DNA of 64,000 nt. Source: Enterobacterales bacterium (GTDB lineage Bacteria > Pseudomonadota > Gammaproteobacteria > Enterobacterales > Enterobacteriaceae). Every line of letters begins with the position of its first letter. The stretch's first letter is position 1. The stretch spans positions 1-64,000 of the forward strand of contig JAATFO010000060.1 in assembly GCA_015655145.1 (NCBI GenBank), written 5' to 3'. The position numbers and the translations under genes are program-made. Of this stretch, positions 20,030 through 30,220 are shown piece by piece. The notes beneath the pieces were generated by a model. The model was given only the letters and a program-made list of their open reading frames with translations. It ran no database searches and was not told the origin of the DNA.

Positions 20030-20848
20030 ATGACACTGATCGCGCAAATCAGCGATCTGCATATTAAAGCACATGGGCGCCTGTCTTACCGCCATGTTGA
20101 TACGCAGGCGGCGCTCAGGCGCGCGATTCACCACCTCAATGCGCTGCGTCCACGGCCTGACGCGGTAGTGATCACCGGCGACCTGGTCGACTTCGGCCGC
20201 GATGATGAGTACCAGACGTTACAGGATCTGTTGAGTCATTTGACTCTGCCGTTTTTTTTGCTGGCCGGCAACCATGATGATCGCGCCGCCCTGCGCCGGG
20301 CATTTCCCGGGCATGACTATGTGCAGACAGGGGAGAAGATCAACTGGAGTCGTCGCTGTGGCGCGCTTAACCTGATTGCGCTGGATTCAACGGTACCGCA
20401 ACAACCACAGGGCGAACTTGATAGCCAACAATTGCACTGGCTGGATGAAGCGCTGACGCGACAGAGTAAATGCCCAACGTTAGTGATGTTGCACCATCCG
20501 CCCTTCATCAGCGGAATTGGCCATATGGATCGCCAGTGTCTGCAAAATCCTGAAGCGCTCGCCGCCGTTCTTCAGCGTCACCCGCATGTTGTCCGGGTAT
20601 TGTGCGGTCATATTCATCGCAGTATGCAGACACAATTCGCCGGTACGCTTGCCTGTAGCGCGCCAGGCGTTTCGCATCAAGTGGCCTTTGATCTGCATGA
20701 AAATGGTCCGGCGCATTTTGTGCTGGAGCCACCGGGTTACTTGTTGCATCGCTGGCACCCCCTTACCGGGCTGGTGACTCACCTGTGCATGATTGACGCG
20801 TATGATGGCCCTTATCCGTTCTATGATGAAAACGGGTTGATTGATTAA
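20030..20848 (+). CDS. Calcineurin-like phosphodiesterase (GpdQ/CpdA type)
   Basis: This ~272-aa binuclear metallophosphoesterase resembles glycerophosphodiesterase GpdQ of Enterobacter and CpdA. Metal ligands are in order: DLH (ISDLHI), GD (ITGDLVDFG), GNHD (LAGNHDD), HH (MLHHPPF) and GHIH (VLCGHIHRS). It has no signal peptide, so it acts in the cytoplasm on what the importer delivers. The start is uncertain: ATG 20030 fits the family, ATG 20012 is too close to AGGAA (20006-20010), and TTG 20018 has the best spacing. Splitting an imported phosphodiester is inferred; cAMP or glycerophosphodiester are the known family substrates. Confidence 0.85.
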   Translation: MTLIAQISDLHIKAHGRLSYRHVDTQAALRRAIHHLNALRPRPDAVVITGDLVDFGRDDEYQTLQDLLSHLTLPFFLLAGNHDDRAALRRAFPGHDYVQTGEKINWSRRCGALNLIALDSTVPQQPQGELDSQQLHWLDEALTRQSKCPTLVMLHHPPFISGIGHMDRQCLQNPEALAAVLQRHPHVVRVLCGHIHRSMQTQFAGTLACSAPGVSHQVAFDLHENGPAHFVLEPPGYLLHRWHPLTGLVTHLCMIDAYDGPYPFYDENGLID

Positions 20849-20918
20849 TGTTGTTACGGGATATTTTAGCGGGATGCTGAGGAGCATCTCTGACGGGATA
20901 ATTTGCTCGTGGGATCAC

Positions 20919-20942
20919 GGCGGCAGCGTTGTCGCTGCCGCC
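20919..20942. terminator. GC-rich hairpin between the phosphodiesterase and bcp
   Basis: Perfect 10-bp arms GGCGGCAGCG / CGCTGCCGCC enclose a TTGT loop, followed by a run of eight G. There is no T tract on either side, so it is not a standard intrinsic terminator. It may block 3' exonucleases or act as a weak two-way terminator for these convergent genes. Confidence 0.5.
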
Positions 20943-20953
20943 GGGGGGGGAAA

Positions 20954-21421
20954 TTAGGCTGATTTCAGATAATCCAAGACAATATCGTGATGATTGGTGG
21001 TTTTGAAATCATCAAAAACTTTCTCAATGCGGCCATTGGCATCAATCAGGAAACTGATGCGGTGAATACCATCATAGGTTTTACCCATAAAGGTTTTTTC
21101 ACCCCAGACGCCAAATTGTTGGCAAACCTGGTGGTCTTCATCGGAAAGCAGCGTAAAGTTCAGCAATTCTTTTTCGGCAAAACGCGACAGTTTTTCCGGT
21201 TTATCGGTGCTGATACCCAGCACATCCACCCCGGCTTTCTTTAGTTCATCCATGTTGTCACGTAGGCCACATGCCTGCACGGTGCAACCCGGTGTCATGG
21301 CCTTCGGGTAGAAATAAACCAAAACACGTTGCCCCTGGAAGTCGGTCAAATTTACTTGTTCGCCATCCTGATCGGGCAAGCTAAATTTCGGTGCGGTGTC
21401 ACCGGCTTTCAGTGGATTCAT
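20954..21421 (-). CDS. bcp: Thioredoxin-dependent thiol peroxidase Bcp
   Basis: This 155-aa peroxiredoxin is nearly identical to E. coli Bcp. It reduces peroxides with the peroxidatic Cys in YPKAMTPGCTVQACGLRD (two cysteines six apart, PRXQ class). The start MNPLKAGD at 21421 has GGAGAG upstream and matches the family; the eight extra residues of the longer frame are rejected. It overlaps the end of gcvR by 23 bp, in the same order as E. coli gcvR-bcp. Confidence 0.96.
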   Translation of the reverse strand: MNPLKAGDTAPKFSLPDQDGEQVNLTDFQGQRVLVYFYPKAMTPGCTVQACGLRDNMDELKKAGVDVLGISTDKPEKLSRFAEKELLNFTLLSDEDHQVCQQFGVWGEKTFMGKTYDGIHRISFLIDANGRIEKVFDDFKTTNHHDIVLDYLKSA

Positions 21422-21998
21422 CACTTCTCTCCATTTTTTCTTCATGCTGTGGATAATTCACAATACTAATAGTGCCTTGCGCTTGCAGTTCTGTACATAG
21501 ATTGTTAAACGCCTGCCGAATAAATACCGCACTCTGACTGGCCGGACTGTGCGCCGTGATTTGAATATAGAGTAAAGAAGGCTGATTTTCTTGCGCAGGT
21601 TGCGTGCGTGAAACCAATTCTGCGATATTCATCTGATGCGAGTCAAACAGATCAGTGAACCGTTCAATAATATGGGGTGAATCGGTCACTTCAACTTGTA
21701 CCCAAACGGTTGCCGGCATCGGCGGACGCGCTTTCGCGCCAGTGCGTTTCATGACGATGAGCAATTCCAGCTCCGCGCCTTTCAACGGAAGAGTGGATTC
21801 AATCTGTGTAATCGCATTCCAGCTGCCGGAAAGCAGCATGATAAAGGTAAATTCATCACCTAGCATCGCCAGTCGGCTGTCTTCGATATTGCAATCGCAA
21901 CTGCTGACATGACGCGTGATCGTGTTCACAATTCCCGGCCGATCAAGGCCTAATGCGGTGATGACCAGGTAATGTTGTTGTGGCTGCGGTTGCGGCAA
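21399..21998 (-). CDS. gcvR: Glycine cleavage system regulator GcvR
   Basis: This 199-aa protein (E. coli 190) has two ACT domains: YLVITALGLDRPGIVNTIT at ~10 and VQVEVTDSPHIIERFTDLF at ~100. GcvR binds GcvA and turns it into a repressor of gcvTHP when glycine is low. It is divergent from dapA with 158 bp between the starts and overlaps bcp downstream. Confidence 0.95.
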   Translation of the reverse strand: MPQPQPQQHYLVITALGLDRPGIVNTITRHVSSCDCNIEDSRLAMLGDEFTFIMLLSGSWNAITQIESTLPLKGAELELLIVMKRTGAKARPPMPATVWVQVEVTDSPHIIERFTDLFDSHQMNIAELVSRTQPAQENQPSLLYIQITAHSPASQSAVFIRQAFNNLCTELQAQGTISIVNYPQHEEKMERSDESTESR

Positions 21999-22156
21999 AA
22001 TAGGGTTTCCTGTCCGTCATGGTGATTAGCAATCGTGATAACCCTAAGGTAAACATAAAAAATACCCTCTGCCAAGCGTCCGAACAGCCTTGCTCGCTTG
22101 CTTTTCCCTGTCCGTCAAACGTACCATGGGGCACTTGTTTGTGGAGGGGGTGGTCA

Positions 22157-23035
22157 ATGTTTACGGGAAGTATTGTTGCACTCGTTACGCCGATGGATGA
22201 CAAAGGTCATGTCTGCCGTTCGAGTCTGAAAAAACTGATTGATTATCATGTTGCCTGCGGTACCAGCGCGATTGTCTCTGTCGGTACAACCGGTGAGTCT
22301 GCGACGCTAAGCCATGACGAACACGGTGATGTCGTTATGCTCACGCTGGAACTGGCGGACGGACGAATTCCAGTGATCGCCGGAACCGGAGCGAATGCCA
22401 CGGCGGAAGGCGTCTCTCTGACCAAACGTTTCGAACATTCTGGTGTTGTTGGTTGCCTGACGGTGACGCCTTATTACAATCGTCCGACGCAGGAAGGATT
22501 GTATCAACACTTCAGGACCATTGCGGAAAGCACTGAATTGCCGCAAATCCTTTATAATGTGCCTTCACGCACTGGCAGTGATCTGTTACCTGAGACCGTC
22601 GGGCGTTTGGCGAAAATTAAAAATATTGTCGGGATCAAGGAAGCTACCGGGAACTTATCACGTGTTAGCCAGATCCAAGAGCTGGTTGACGACGCGTTTA
22701 TTCTGGTGAGCGGTGATGACGCCAGCGCGTTGGACTTTATGCAATTGGGCGGCAAAGGCGTCATCTCTGTAACGGCAAACATCGCCGCACGTGAGATGGC
22801 TGAACTCTGCGCGCTTGCGCAGCAGGGGAATTTTACCGAAGCGCGCCGCCTTAATCAGCGTCTGATGCATTTGCATCAGAAATTATTTGTCGAACCCAAC
22901 CCTATTCCGGTGAAATGGGCCGCGAAAAAATTAGGGTTAATCGCAACCGATACGATGCGTCTGCCCATGACGCCAATCACTGACGCAGGTCGTCCGGTTG
23001 TGGAGCAAGCGCTCCGACAAGCGGGTTTGCTGTAA
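22157..23035 (+). CDS. dapA: 4-hydroxy-tetrahydrodipicolinate synthase
   Basis: DapA (292 aa, as in E. coli) condenses pyruvate with aspartate semialdehyde, the entry step to lysine and peptidoglycan DAP. Seen: VGTTGES (Thr44/45), YYNRPTQEG (Tyr133), NVPSRTG (Arg138) and the Schiff-base lysine in GIKEATG. The start [12 protein letters not shown] at 22157 has GGAGG 9 nt upstream. bamC follows 14 bp after the stop, so the two are likely cotranscribed, as in E. coli. Confidence 0.97.
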   Translation: MFTGSIVALVTPMDDKGHVCRSSLKKLIDYHVACGTSAIVSVGTTGESATLSHDEHGDVVMLTLELADGRIPVIAGTGANATAEGVSLTKRFEHSGVVGCLTVTPYYNRPTQEGLYQHFRTIAESTELPQILYNVPSRTGSDLLPETVGRLAKIKNIVGIKEATGNLSRVSQIQELVDDAFILVSGDDASALDFMQLGGKGVISVTANIAAREMAELCALAQQGNFTEARRLNQRLMHLHQKLFVEPNPIPVKWAAKKLGLIATDTMRLPMTPITDAGRPVVEQALRQAGLL

Positions 23036-23049
23036 ATTAGGGAGATTTG

Positions 23050-24084
23050 ATGGTTTATTCAGTAAAGAAGTCCACGGTTGTTAACGTTATTGGGCTGTCA
23101 ACAGTGATGTTGCTTGTGGCTTGCAGCAGTGACCAGCGCTATAAGCGTCAGGTAAGCGGTGATGAGTCTTATTTGCAAACGGCTGAACTGAAAGCGTTAA
23201 CCCCGCCTGCCGGGATGATCCTGCCGTTGCAGCATGGTGATTATGAGGTGCCGCTTGCCAGCAGTAACGGTGCTATGGGCAAGCAACTGGACATTCGCCC
23301 TCCTGCGCAACCCCTGGCATTAGTGAACGGAGCGCGGACACAGTTTGTGGGTAATTCAGGCACCCTGGTGCTGGAGAATGGCCAAAATGGCACGCTCTGG
23401 CCGCAGGTGGTCAATGTGGTTCAGGCCTACAAATACCCGATAGCCAATCGTCAGGACGCCAGCCAGCAACTGACCACGGACTGGGTACAATGGAACCGGG
23501 CGGATGAGGACAACCAATATCGCGGACGCTATCAAATCAGTGTGCAGCAACAAAGTTATCAGCAAGTATTAACCGTGCGTTTGTTGCAATTGCAGCAAGA
23601 AGGGAAAGAGGTGACTTCGGCGGTTCAAATACAGCGTTATACCGCACAAATGCTTAATGACATTACTACCGGTCTCGACAAAGTTGATTCTGCCGAACAA
23701 GATGCGGCGGCGAACCGAAGTGCTTCTCAGATTGATGTGCAGAGCGGGGCTGATGACACCGGATTGCCGAATTTGATCTTGCGGGCACCGTTCAATGCAG
23801 TCTGGCAGCGTTTGCCGGGCGCATTGAAACGGATAGGCATGGAAGTGAAGGATGACAACCGTTCCCAGGGTAGCCTGGCGGTAACCTATAAAGCGCCAGG
23901 TAGCGGCGCCTGGGAGGATCTTGGCGCCCAGGATCCTCAATTGGTCAATGGTGATTATAAATTGCAGGTGGGTGATCTTGATAACCGCAGTAGTTTGCAG
24001 TTTATTGATCCTAAAGGCCATGTGTTAACGCAATCGCAAAACGATGCGCTGGTCGCGGTATTCGAGGCGGCACTGCGCAAATAA
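23050..24084 (+). CDS. bamC: Outer-membrane assembly lipoprotein BamC
   Basis: BamC (344 aa, as in E. coli) is an accessory lipoprotein of the beta-barrel assembly machine. The lipobox LLVAC gives the mature N-terminus [19 protein letters not shown], followed by the long unstructured BamD-binding stretch and two helix-grip domains. ATG 23050 is 5 nt behind GGGAG; a TTG directly before it is not needed. A strong terminator follows. Confidence 0.96.
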   Translation: MVYSVKKSTVVNVIGLSTVMLLVACSSDQRYKRQVSGDESYLQTAELKALTPPAGMILPLQHGDYEVPLASSNGAMGKQLDIRPPAQPLALVNGARTQFVGNSGTLVLENGQNGTLWPQVVNVVQAYKYPIANRQDASQQLTTDWVQWNRADEDNQYRGRYQISVQQQSYQQVLTVRLLQLQQEGKEVTSAVQIQRYTAQMLNDITTGLDKVDSAEQDAAANRSASQIDVQSGADDTGLPNLILRAPFNAVWQRLPGALKRIGMEVKDDNRSQGSLAVTYKAPGSGAWEDLGAQDPQLVNGDYKLQVGDLDNRSSLQFIDPKGHVLTQSQNDALVAVFEAALRK

Positions 24085-24087
24085 TCG

Positions 24088-24116
24088 AAAAGGCCGGAAT
24101 TATTCCGGCCTTTTTT
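24088..24116 (+). terminator. dapA-bamC terminator
   Basis: Arms AAAAGGCCGGAAT and ATTCCGGCCTTTT form a perfect 13-bp stem with a one-base centre, followed by a T-rich tail. It starts 4 nt after the bamC stop. Confidence 0.93.
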
Positions 24117-24144
24117 ATTGGAGTTTGGCATAATACGTTTAGTA

Positions 24145-24160
24145 ACGTAATCGGTTGCGT
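24145..24160. promoter_or_regulatory. Candidate PurR operator of purC
   Basis: ACGTAATCGGTTGCGT matches 13 of 16 positions of ACGCAAACGTTTGCGT, including the central CG and the outer ACG/CGT. It lies 119 bp upstream of purC, which is PurR-controlled in E. coli. The match is real but the centre arms carry mismatches, so binding is inferred. Confidence 0.6.
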
Positions 24161-24278
24161 AGCACAGATACCTGCGTGGTGGTGGTGCTCTGCCCATCAC
24201 GCGTTTATCTCGTCGGGTGGGAGGATGTCTCTCATGTTGAGGCGAAAATAACGATTGTTTCTGTCAGGAGTTAACAAG

Positions 24279-24992
24279 ATGCAAAAGCAAGCTGAGTTGT
24301 ATCGCGGCAAAGCGAAAACCGTTTACAGCACCGAAAACCCGGATCTGTTGGTACTCGAATTCCGTAATGATACATCAGCAGGGGATGGTGCGCGGATTGA
24401 GCAGTTTGACCGTAAAGGAATGATAAACAACAAATTTAATCATTTTATTATGACAAAACTGGCCGCGGCGGGGATCCCAACGCAGATGGAGGCGTTGCTG
24501 TCTGACAACGAAGTGCTGGTGAAAAAACTGGTCATGGTCCCGGTTGAATGCGTGATCCGTAACCGTGCCGCCGGTTCGCTGGTAAAGCGTTTGGGCGTGG
24601 AAGAAGGAATGCTACTTAATCCGCCGTTGTTTGATTTATTCCTGAAAGACGATGCTAAACATGATCCGATGATCAATGAGTCTTATTGCGAAACGTTTGG
24701 CTGGGTGAATAAAGCGAATCTGGCGCGTATGCGCGAGTTGACCTACAAGGCCAATGAGGTACTGAGCAAATTATTTGCTGATGCTGGCTTGATACTGGCT
24801 GATTTTAAACTGGAATTCGGTTTGTTCCATGGTGAAGTGACATTGGGCGATGAATTTTCTCCTGATGGTGCTCGTCTGTGGGATGCAAAAACGCTGAATA
24901 AAATGGATAAAGACCGTTTTCGCCAGAGCCTGGGCGGTGTTATCGAGGCGTATGAAGAAGTGGCGCACCGGCTGGGTGTGAAACTGGACTAA
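24279..24992 (+). CDS. purC: SAICAR synthetase
   Basis: PurC (237 aa, as in E. coli) joins CAIR and aspartate using ATP in purine synthesis. Seen: [20 protein letters not shown] at the N-terminus, [34 protein letters not shown] and the [13 protein letters not shown] metal-binding motif. CAGGAG stands 9 nt before ATG 24279. It is a single gene, preceded by a PurR-like box. Confidence 0.97.
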   Translation: MQKQAELYRGKAKTVYSTENPDLLVLEFRNDTSAGDGARIEQFDRKGMINNKFNHFIMTKLAAAGIPTQMEALLSDNEVLVKKLVMVPVECVIRNRAAGSLVKRLGVEEGMLLNPPLFDLFLKDDAKHDPMINESYCETFGWVNKANLARMRELTYKANEVLSKLFADAGLILADFKLEFGLFHGEVTLGDEFSPDGARLWDAKTLNKMDKDRFRQSLGGVIEAYEEVAHRLGVKLD

Positions 24993-25019
24993 CCTCCGCT
25001 CTCTGAATCTTTTTCGCTG

Positions 25020-25053
25020 TATCCACTGGCGGCGCATGTGCAGCCAGTGGATA
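25020..25053. repeat. Inverted repeat downstream of purC
   Basis: TATCCACTGGC and GCCAGTGGATA are perfect 11-bp arms around a 12-nt loop, 28 nt after the purC stop. There is no T tract, so a terminator role is uncertain; it may protect the transcript 3' end. The rest of the purC-ypfJ gap (24993-25197) shows nothing else I can name. Confidence 0.5.
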
Positions 25054-25197
25054 GCGTGTGTTGTGCGTACTGACCTTCTCCACCGTATAATGGCAAACGT
25101 TGCTCAATGATTGTGCGAATGTTGCTTGTCTGGTGATTCTGGTGCGGCACGACTAAAATCAAACTATCCGCCAGAAAAATAATGACAAGGGGACGTT

Positions 25198-26058
25198 ATG
25201 CGTTGGCAGGGGCGTCGCGAAAGCGACAATGTAGAAGATCGCCGCGATCAGTCACCTGGCGTGGGGGGCGGCCGCATAGGCATTCCTCGCGGGAAAGGGG
25301 GCATTATCTTGCTGATTGTGGTGGTGGTGGCAGGCTATTATGGCTATGACCTTACCCCGCTATTAAACGGCGGGGGAGGAACGGTCGCGCCGCAATCATC
25401 ATCGCAACGTATCAGTCCTGATGATGATAATGCGGCAAAATTTACCTCGGTGATCCTGGCGACCACCGAAGATACCTGGAAAACCCAGTTTACCCAGATG
25501 GGGAAAACCTATACGCCACCAAAACTGGTGATGTACCGTGGTGCCACCCGTACCGGTTGCGGAACCGGTCAGTCAGTGATGGGGCCGTTTTATTGCCCCA
25601 CAGATCAAACCGTCTATATCGACCTCTCTTTCTATGACGAAATGAAGAGCAAGCTCGGGGCTGACGGTGACTTTGCGCAGGGGTATGTGATTGCCCATGA
25701 AGTGGGGCATCACGTGCAGAAGTTACTGGGGATTGAAGCAAAAGTACGCGAAATGCAACAAAACGCATCACCCACTCAGGTGAATCAACTGTCGGTGAAA
25801 CTAGAATTACAGGCGGATTGTTTTGCTGGTGTCTGGGGACATGCCATGCAACAGCAGTCGATTCTGGAACCGGGTGACCTGCAGGAAGCGCTTAATGCGG
25901 CTGAAGCCATTGGCGATGACCGCCTGCAACAGCAGAGTCAGGGCCGTGTGGTTCCGGACAGCTTTACTCACGGTACCTCGCAACAACGCTATAGCTGGTT
26001 TAAACATGGCTATGACAGCGGTGATCCGGGACAGTGTAATACCTTCGCCAGCCGTTAG
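25198..26058 (+). CDS. ypfJ: Neutral zinc metallopeptidase-like protein YpfJ
   Basis: This 286-aa protein (E. coli 287) has a basic Gly/Arg-rich cytoplasmic N-terminus, one membrane segment ([17 protein letters not shown], ~37-53) and a C-terminal zincin domain with [11 protein letters not shown] at ~165 and a downstream ELQADCFAG glutamate. The family is predicted to be a protease; no substrate is known to me. It ends 3 bp before tmcA, so the two are probably cotranscribed. Confidence 0.92.
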   Translation: MRWQGRRESDNVEDRRDQSPGVGGGRIGIPRGKGGIILLIVVVVAGYYGYDLTPLLNGGGGTVAPQSSSQRISPDDDNAAKFTSVILATTEDTWKTQFTQMGKTYTPPKLVMYRGATRTGCGTGQSVMGPFYCPTDQTVYIDLSFYDEMKSKLGADGDFAQGYVIAHEVGHHVQKLLGIEAKVREMQQNASPTQVNQLSVKLELQADCFAGVWGHAMQQQSILEPGDLQEALNAAEAIGDDRLQQQSQGRVVPDSFTHGTSQQRYSWFKHGYDSGDPGQCNTFASR

Positions 26059-26061
26059 CGT

Positions 26062-28050
26062 ATGGCGGTGAAACAGCTTACCGCTGAGATGCGACGCCAG
26101 GGCATACGGCGTTTAGTGGTTATCAGTGGTGATCCGGCATGGTGTCTTCGGCAGGCGCAAGGGTGGATGGCGCAACTCGATGGCGACTGGCTGTGGGTGG
26201 GCGCCAGCGATGTGGGTGCACGATATTGCGCACCGGCAGCGCTGCATACGTTATTAGGGCAGGAGTTTCGGCACGCTGTTTTTGATGCGCGCGACGGTTT
26301 CCATGCGGAAGCCTTCGCGGCGCTGGCGGGAACGCTCATGGCGGGCAGTTGGCTCCTGTTGCTGGTGCCTGTATGGTCAGGCTGGCCGACACGCCACGAT
26401 AATGATTCCCTGCGCTGGAGTGGGCGCGATACCCCCATTTCTACCCCGTATTTTGTTGATCATTTTCAACAGCAGCTACAACTCGATGGGCGCGTTGCTA
26501 TTCATCTCCAGGGATGCCCGCTGAGATGCCCGGCCCCGCAAACCTTGCCTGACTGGCATCCCGATCCAAATACACAGCAAGAACAGATTCTGCAAACGTT
26601 ATTACAGGCGAAACCCGGTATTTCAATCCTGACCGCGGCGCGCGGAAGGGGTAAATCTGCGCTGGCCGGGATGTTAATAGCAGGCTGGCCTGGCAAATGC
26701 CGGGTGACGGCACCGACCAAAGCTGCCGCCGACGTACTGGCGCGTTTTGCCGGCGCGGCTTTTCAGTTCATGGCGCCAGATGCGTTGTTAGCTCAGCCGC
26801 CCACTGATGATATTGATTGGTTAGTGATAGATGAAGCGGCGGCCATCCCGATGCCGGTGCTACGCCGCCTGATTCAGGCATGTCCCCGGGTGTTGTTGAC
26901 CACCACTGTACAGGGCTATGAGGGCACCGGACAGGGTTTCCTGTTGAAGTTTTGCGCCGGGTTACCTCTGGCGGATATCTACCATCTGGATATCCCGCTG
27001 CGCTGGGCGCCAGATGATCCGCTGGAAAGTATCGTGGCGCGCAGCCTGATTTTTGCCGAACCTGAGCCAATATTATCGACGGGCACTTTCCACATTCAGC
27101 CGCTGGAACAAGGTGACTGGCAAACGCAGCCGCAGCATTTAGTGGCGCTTTACCAGCTACTGGCAAGCGCCCACTATCGAACCTCACCGCTGGATTTAAG
27201 GCGACTGATGGATGCCCCGGGCATGCATTTTAGGGTTGCCCTGACCGGAGACCAGCAGGTGTGTGGTGCGCTCTGGCTGGTTGATGAGGGTGGGATAACG
27301 CACGATCTGGCCCACTCAGTGTGGGCGGGATGGCGTCGGCCAAGAGGCAATCTGGTCGCGCAATCACTGGCGGCGCATAGCGGATTTATCGAGGCGCCGC
27401 AACTGCGTTCTCTCCGTGTAAGCCGTATTGCCATTGCGCCGAGTCATCGCCGTCAGGGGCTGGGTGACCGGTTGATCGCCGCTGCCCGCAAGACGGCCGA
27501 TGGGATTGATTTCCTTTCGGTGAGCTTCGGGTTTACTGACGAGCTGTGGCAGTTCTGGCAGCATTGTGGTTTTCGTCTGGCACGGGTAGGTTTACAGCGC
27601 GAAGCCAGTAGCGGCTGTTATGTCGCGATGGCGCTTCTGCCTTTGAGTGCGGCGGGTGTATCTCTGGCGCAACGGACACAGCAACGGCTGCGGCGTGACC
27701 TATACTGGTTGCAGCCCTGGATTAATGACACTATTCCGCTTACCCCGTTGTACCAGCAGCAGTTGAATGATGATGACTGGCAGGAACTGACGGGATTCGC
27801 CTATGCACTGCGACCATTTGAAGCCAGCTTAGCGGCATTATCACGTTTGTTAGTGACCAGCCAGCAGCCGCTTCCTGCGTTGCGCGGCAGCCTGATGCAG
27901 CGTAAATCTGTCAGCGTTATGGTCACCGAATTACGACTTTCCGGGCGCAAAGCACTACAACAGTGTTGGCGGCAGGAGACGCAACAGGCACTGATGGCAC
28001 TTGATGCGCAACGCTGTGAACATGCGCAACAACGTCTCATCTTGTTGTAA
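26062..28050 (+). CDS. tmcA: tRNA(Met) cytidine acetyltransferase TmcA
   Basis: TmcA (662 aa; E. coli 671) makes N4-acetylcytidine at the wobble base of elongator tRNA-Met from acetyl-CoA and ATP. Domains in order: an N-terminal domain (RRLVVISGDPAWC), a RecD-like helicase with P-loop TAARGRGKSALAG (~193) and Walker B VIDEAAAIPMP (~256), a GNAT domain with SRIAIAPSHRRQGLGDRLIA (~454), and a C-terminal tRNA-binding tail. ATG 26062 follows the ypfJ stop directly. Confidence 0.96.
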   Translation: MAVKQLTAEMRRQGIRRLVVISGDPAWCLRQAQGWMAQLDGDWLWVGASDVGARYCAPAALHTLLGQEFRHAVFDARDGFHAEAFAALAGTLMAGSWLLLLVPVWSGWPTRHDNDSLRWSGRDTPISTPYFVDHFQQQLQLDGRVAIHLQGCPLRCPAPQTLPDWHPDPNTQQEQILQTLLQAKPGISILTAARGRGKSALAGMLIAGWPGKCRVTAPTKAAADVLARFAGAAFQFMAPDALLAQPPTDDIDWLVIDEAAAIPMPVLRRLIQACPRVLLTTTVQGYEGTGQGFLLKFCAGLPLADIYHLDIPLRWAPDDPLESIVARSLIFAEPEPILSTGTFHIQPLEQGDWQTQPQHLVALYQLLASAHYRTSPLDLRRLMDAPGMHFRVALTGDQQVCGALWLVDEGGITHDLAHSVWAGWRRPRGNLVAQSLAAHSGFIEAPQLRSLRVSRIAIAPSHRRQGLGDRLIAAARKTADGIDFLSVSFGFTDELWQFWQHCGFRLARVGLQREASSGCYVAMALLPLSAAGVSLAQRTQQRLRRDLYWLQPWINDTIPLTPLYQQQLNDDDWQELTGFAYALRPFEASLAALSRLLVTSQQPLPALRGSLMQRKSVSVMVTELRLSGRKALQQCWRQETQQALMALDAQRCEHAQQRLILL

Positions 28051-28134
28051 TAAATCCACCATCTTATTCAATTTTTCCCCATTTTCTTCTCGGTCAGCCA
28101 GCGTATAGTGCAGTTAACAGAACAGGAGGACGTG

Positions 28135-28833
28135 ATGAAACTTGACCATGTTATCGTGCAAAGTCCCGCGACACCGGCCAGCCAACTTTTTTTACTTTAT
28201 CATGGCGTGGGGGATAATCCGGTTGCGATGGCGGAATCCGGACGCTGGTTTGCCGATACGTTTCCCCAGGCGTGGGTAGTGAGTGTTGGCGGACCAGAGC
28301 CATGTGGAGCCGAACCTGGCCGGCAATGGTTCAGTACTCATGGCATTACGGAAGAGAATCGCCAGCAGCGTGTGGATGCGGCAATGCCGACGTTTATTGC
28401 ATCAGTACAATACTGGCAGCAGCGCAGCGGCGTGAAACCGGCTGCCACTGCTTTGATCGGGTTTTCCCAGGGCAGCATCATGATCCTGGAAGGGCTGAAA
28501 GCCGATCCGGCATTGGCGGGGCGAGTGATCGCATTTAGTGGGCGTTATGCCACCTTGCCACGCGATGCGTCGACACTCACCACCCTGCATTTGATTCATG
28601 GCGCGGGAGACACGGTTATCAGCGCTGAGCATGCCCGGCAGGCGGCGGAACACGTCATGGCGTTGGGCGGCGACGTCACGCTGGATATCGTGGATGATTT
28701 GGCACATTCCATTGATCAGCGAGGCATTAATCTGGCGCTTAACCATTTACGCTTTACGGTGCCACGCCGTTATTTTGATGAGGCATTAAGTGGTGCAAAA
28801 CCCGGTGCCGATGATGTTATTACCCTGATGTAA
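28135..28833 (+). CDS. ypfH: Carboxylesterase YpfH (alpha/beta hydrolase)
   Basis: This 232-aa serine hydrolase, the E. coli length, shows LLYHGVGDNP (oxyanion loop), the nucleophile elbow GFSQGSIM, the Asp in HGAGDTVI and the His in DDLAHSID. E. coli YpfH has esterase activity on short acyl esters; the natural substrate is unknown. ATG 28135 is preceded by AGGAGG. It follows ypfJ-tmcA on the same strand and converges with ypfN. Confidence 0.94.
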   Translation: MKLDHVIVQSPATPASQLFLLYHGVGDNPVAMAESGRWFADTFPQAWVVSVGGPEPCGAEPGRQWFSTHGITEENRQQRVDAAMPTFIASVQYWQQRSGVKPAATALIGFSQGSIMILEGLKADPALAGRVIAFSGRYATLPRDASTLTTLHLIHGAGDTVISAEHARQAAEHVMALGGDVTLDIVDDLAHSIDQRGINLALNHLRFTVPRRYFDEALSGAKPGADDVITLM

Positions 28834-28836
28834 CCG

Positions 28837-28870
28837 CCCCCCCTTGCCTGAGTAATCCGGCGAGGGGGGG
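28837..28870. terminator. Hairpin between convergent ypfH and ypfN
   Basis: Arms CCCCCCCTTGCC and GGCGAGGGGGGG pair over 12 bp with one G-T wobble and a 10-nt loop. There is no clear T tract; it sits between two convergent stops and probably serves both. Confidence 0.6.
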
Positions 28871-28880
28871 ACGTCGGGAT

Positions 28881-29069
28881 TTATTTCTTCTGTGGCCAGT
28901 CGTCATCGTCATCCCATTTATCATTGCAGTCACGATGAGGAGGCAGCTTCGGTTTGTTATCCAGGTATTTTTTGTGATCGATGCGTTTGAGATCTTTATA
29001 GACATTCATCAATATCCCGACCAGCAACAGGATCACGATAATCCAGCCATACTCTTTCAACCATTCCAT
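28881..29069 (-). CDS. ypfN: Small membrane protein YpfN (UPF0370)
   Basis: This 62-aa protein (E. coli 66) has one N-terminal membrane segment ([18 protein letters not shown]) and then a conserved cytoplasmic tail with [23 protein letters not shown] and a run of aspartates. Function is unknown. It lies 22 bp downstream of dapE on the same strand, as in E. coli. Confidence 0.93.
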   Translation of the reverse strand: MEWLKEYGWIIVILLLVGILMNVYKDLKRIDHKKYLDNKPKLPPHRDCNDKWDDDDDWPQKK

Positions 29070-29091
29070 GAGATATTCTCCTGTGGCGTCA

Positions 29092-30219
29092 TCAGGCGAT
29101 TAACTGTTCCATAATCCGTTGATACATGCGGCTCAGTAACTGTAAATCGGCTGCTTTAACACATTCATTAACTTTATGAATTGTGGCATTGACCGGGCCA
29201 AGTTCAACCACTTGTGCACCCATGCGGGCGATAAAACGTCCATCGGAGGTTCCGCCGGTGGTCAGCAATTGCGGTTTGATTTCATCATAGTGCGTAACCG
29301 CGTTTATGGTGGCATCCACCAGTTTGCCGCGCGACGTCAGGAAAGGTTGTCCGGAGAGTTTCCAGTCAAGAGTATAACGTAACTGATAATGTGCCAGCAG
29401 CGCTTCCACACGTTGTTTGATCAGTGTATCGGTGAGTTCGGTGCTGAAACGGAAATTGAATTGTACAAAGAACTCGCCAGGGATCACATTATTACTCCCG
29501 GTACCGGCCTGCACATTGGCAATTTGCATGCTGGTGGGGGGGAAGAATGCGTTGCCTTGATCCCATTCAGTCGCCAGCAATGCATTAAGCGCAGGGATGG
29601 CTCTGTGGACCGGGTTATCGGCCAGATGAGGATAAGCGACATGTCCCTGTATCCCGTGAACTGTCAGATTCGCGGTAATTGAACCACGCCGGCCATTTTT
29701 GACGACATCACCAATCACTTCGGTACTGGAAGGCTCACCCACCAGACAATAATCAAGGCGTTCATGGCGAGCCATCAGTTGTTCAACCACTTTTATCGTA
29801 CCATTGGCTGCGCTGGCTTCTTCATCCGAAGTGATCAGAAAGGCCAGACGCCCCTGATGCCGGGGATGTGCCGTGACAAAACGTTCGGCGGCGACAACCA
29901 TGGCCGCCAGTGACCCTTTCATATCCGCCGCACCGCGGCCACAGAGCATCCCATCGCGAATGGTTGGTTCAAACGGCGGATTCAGCCAGCGACTGGCATC
30001 GCCTGCCGGTACCACATCGGTATGCCCGGCAAAAGCCAGCGTCTCGCCTGTGCCGCGCCACGCCCAAAAGTTTTGTGTATCGTCGCTGTTCATCGATTCG
30101 ATGGTAAAGCCCGCAGCCTGCAGGCGCGCTATCATGATCGCCTGGCAACCGGCATCATCCGGGCTGAGGGAAGGGCGACGAATCAGCTGTTGTGCCAGCT
30201 CGATGACCGGACAGAACAT
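29092..30219 (-). CDS. dapE: Succinyl-diaminopimelate desuccinylase
   Basis: DapE (375 aa, as in E. coli) is a di-zinc hydrolase giving LL-diaminopimelate for lysine and the cell wall. Zinc and catalytic motifs are [12 protein letters not shown] (His, Asp), [13 protein letters not shown] (bridging Asp), [11 protein letters not shown] (Glu catalytic base and ligand) and [10 protein letters not shown]. Its start is 1 bp from the yffB stop, so yffB-dapE-ypfN is one operon. Confidence 0.97.
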   Translation of the reverse strand: MFCPVIELAQQLIRRPSLSPDDAGCQAIMIARLQAAGFTIESMNSDDTQNFWAWRGTGETLAFAGHTDVVPAGDASRWLNPPFEPTIRDGMLCGRGAADMKGSLAAMVVAAERFVTAHPRHQGRLAFLITSDEEASAANGTIKVVEQLMARHERLDYCLVGEPSSTEVIGDVVKNGRRGSITANLTVHGIQGHVAYPHLADNPVHRAIPALNALLATEWDQGNAFFPPTSMQIANVQAGTGSNNVIPGEFFVQFNFRFSTELTDTLIKQRVEALLAHYQLRYTLDWKLSGQPFLTSRGKLVDATINAVTHYDEIKPQLLTTGGTSDGRFIARMGAQVVELGPVNATIHKVNECVKAADLQLLSRMYQRIMEQLIA

Positions 30220-30220
30220 A

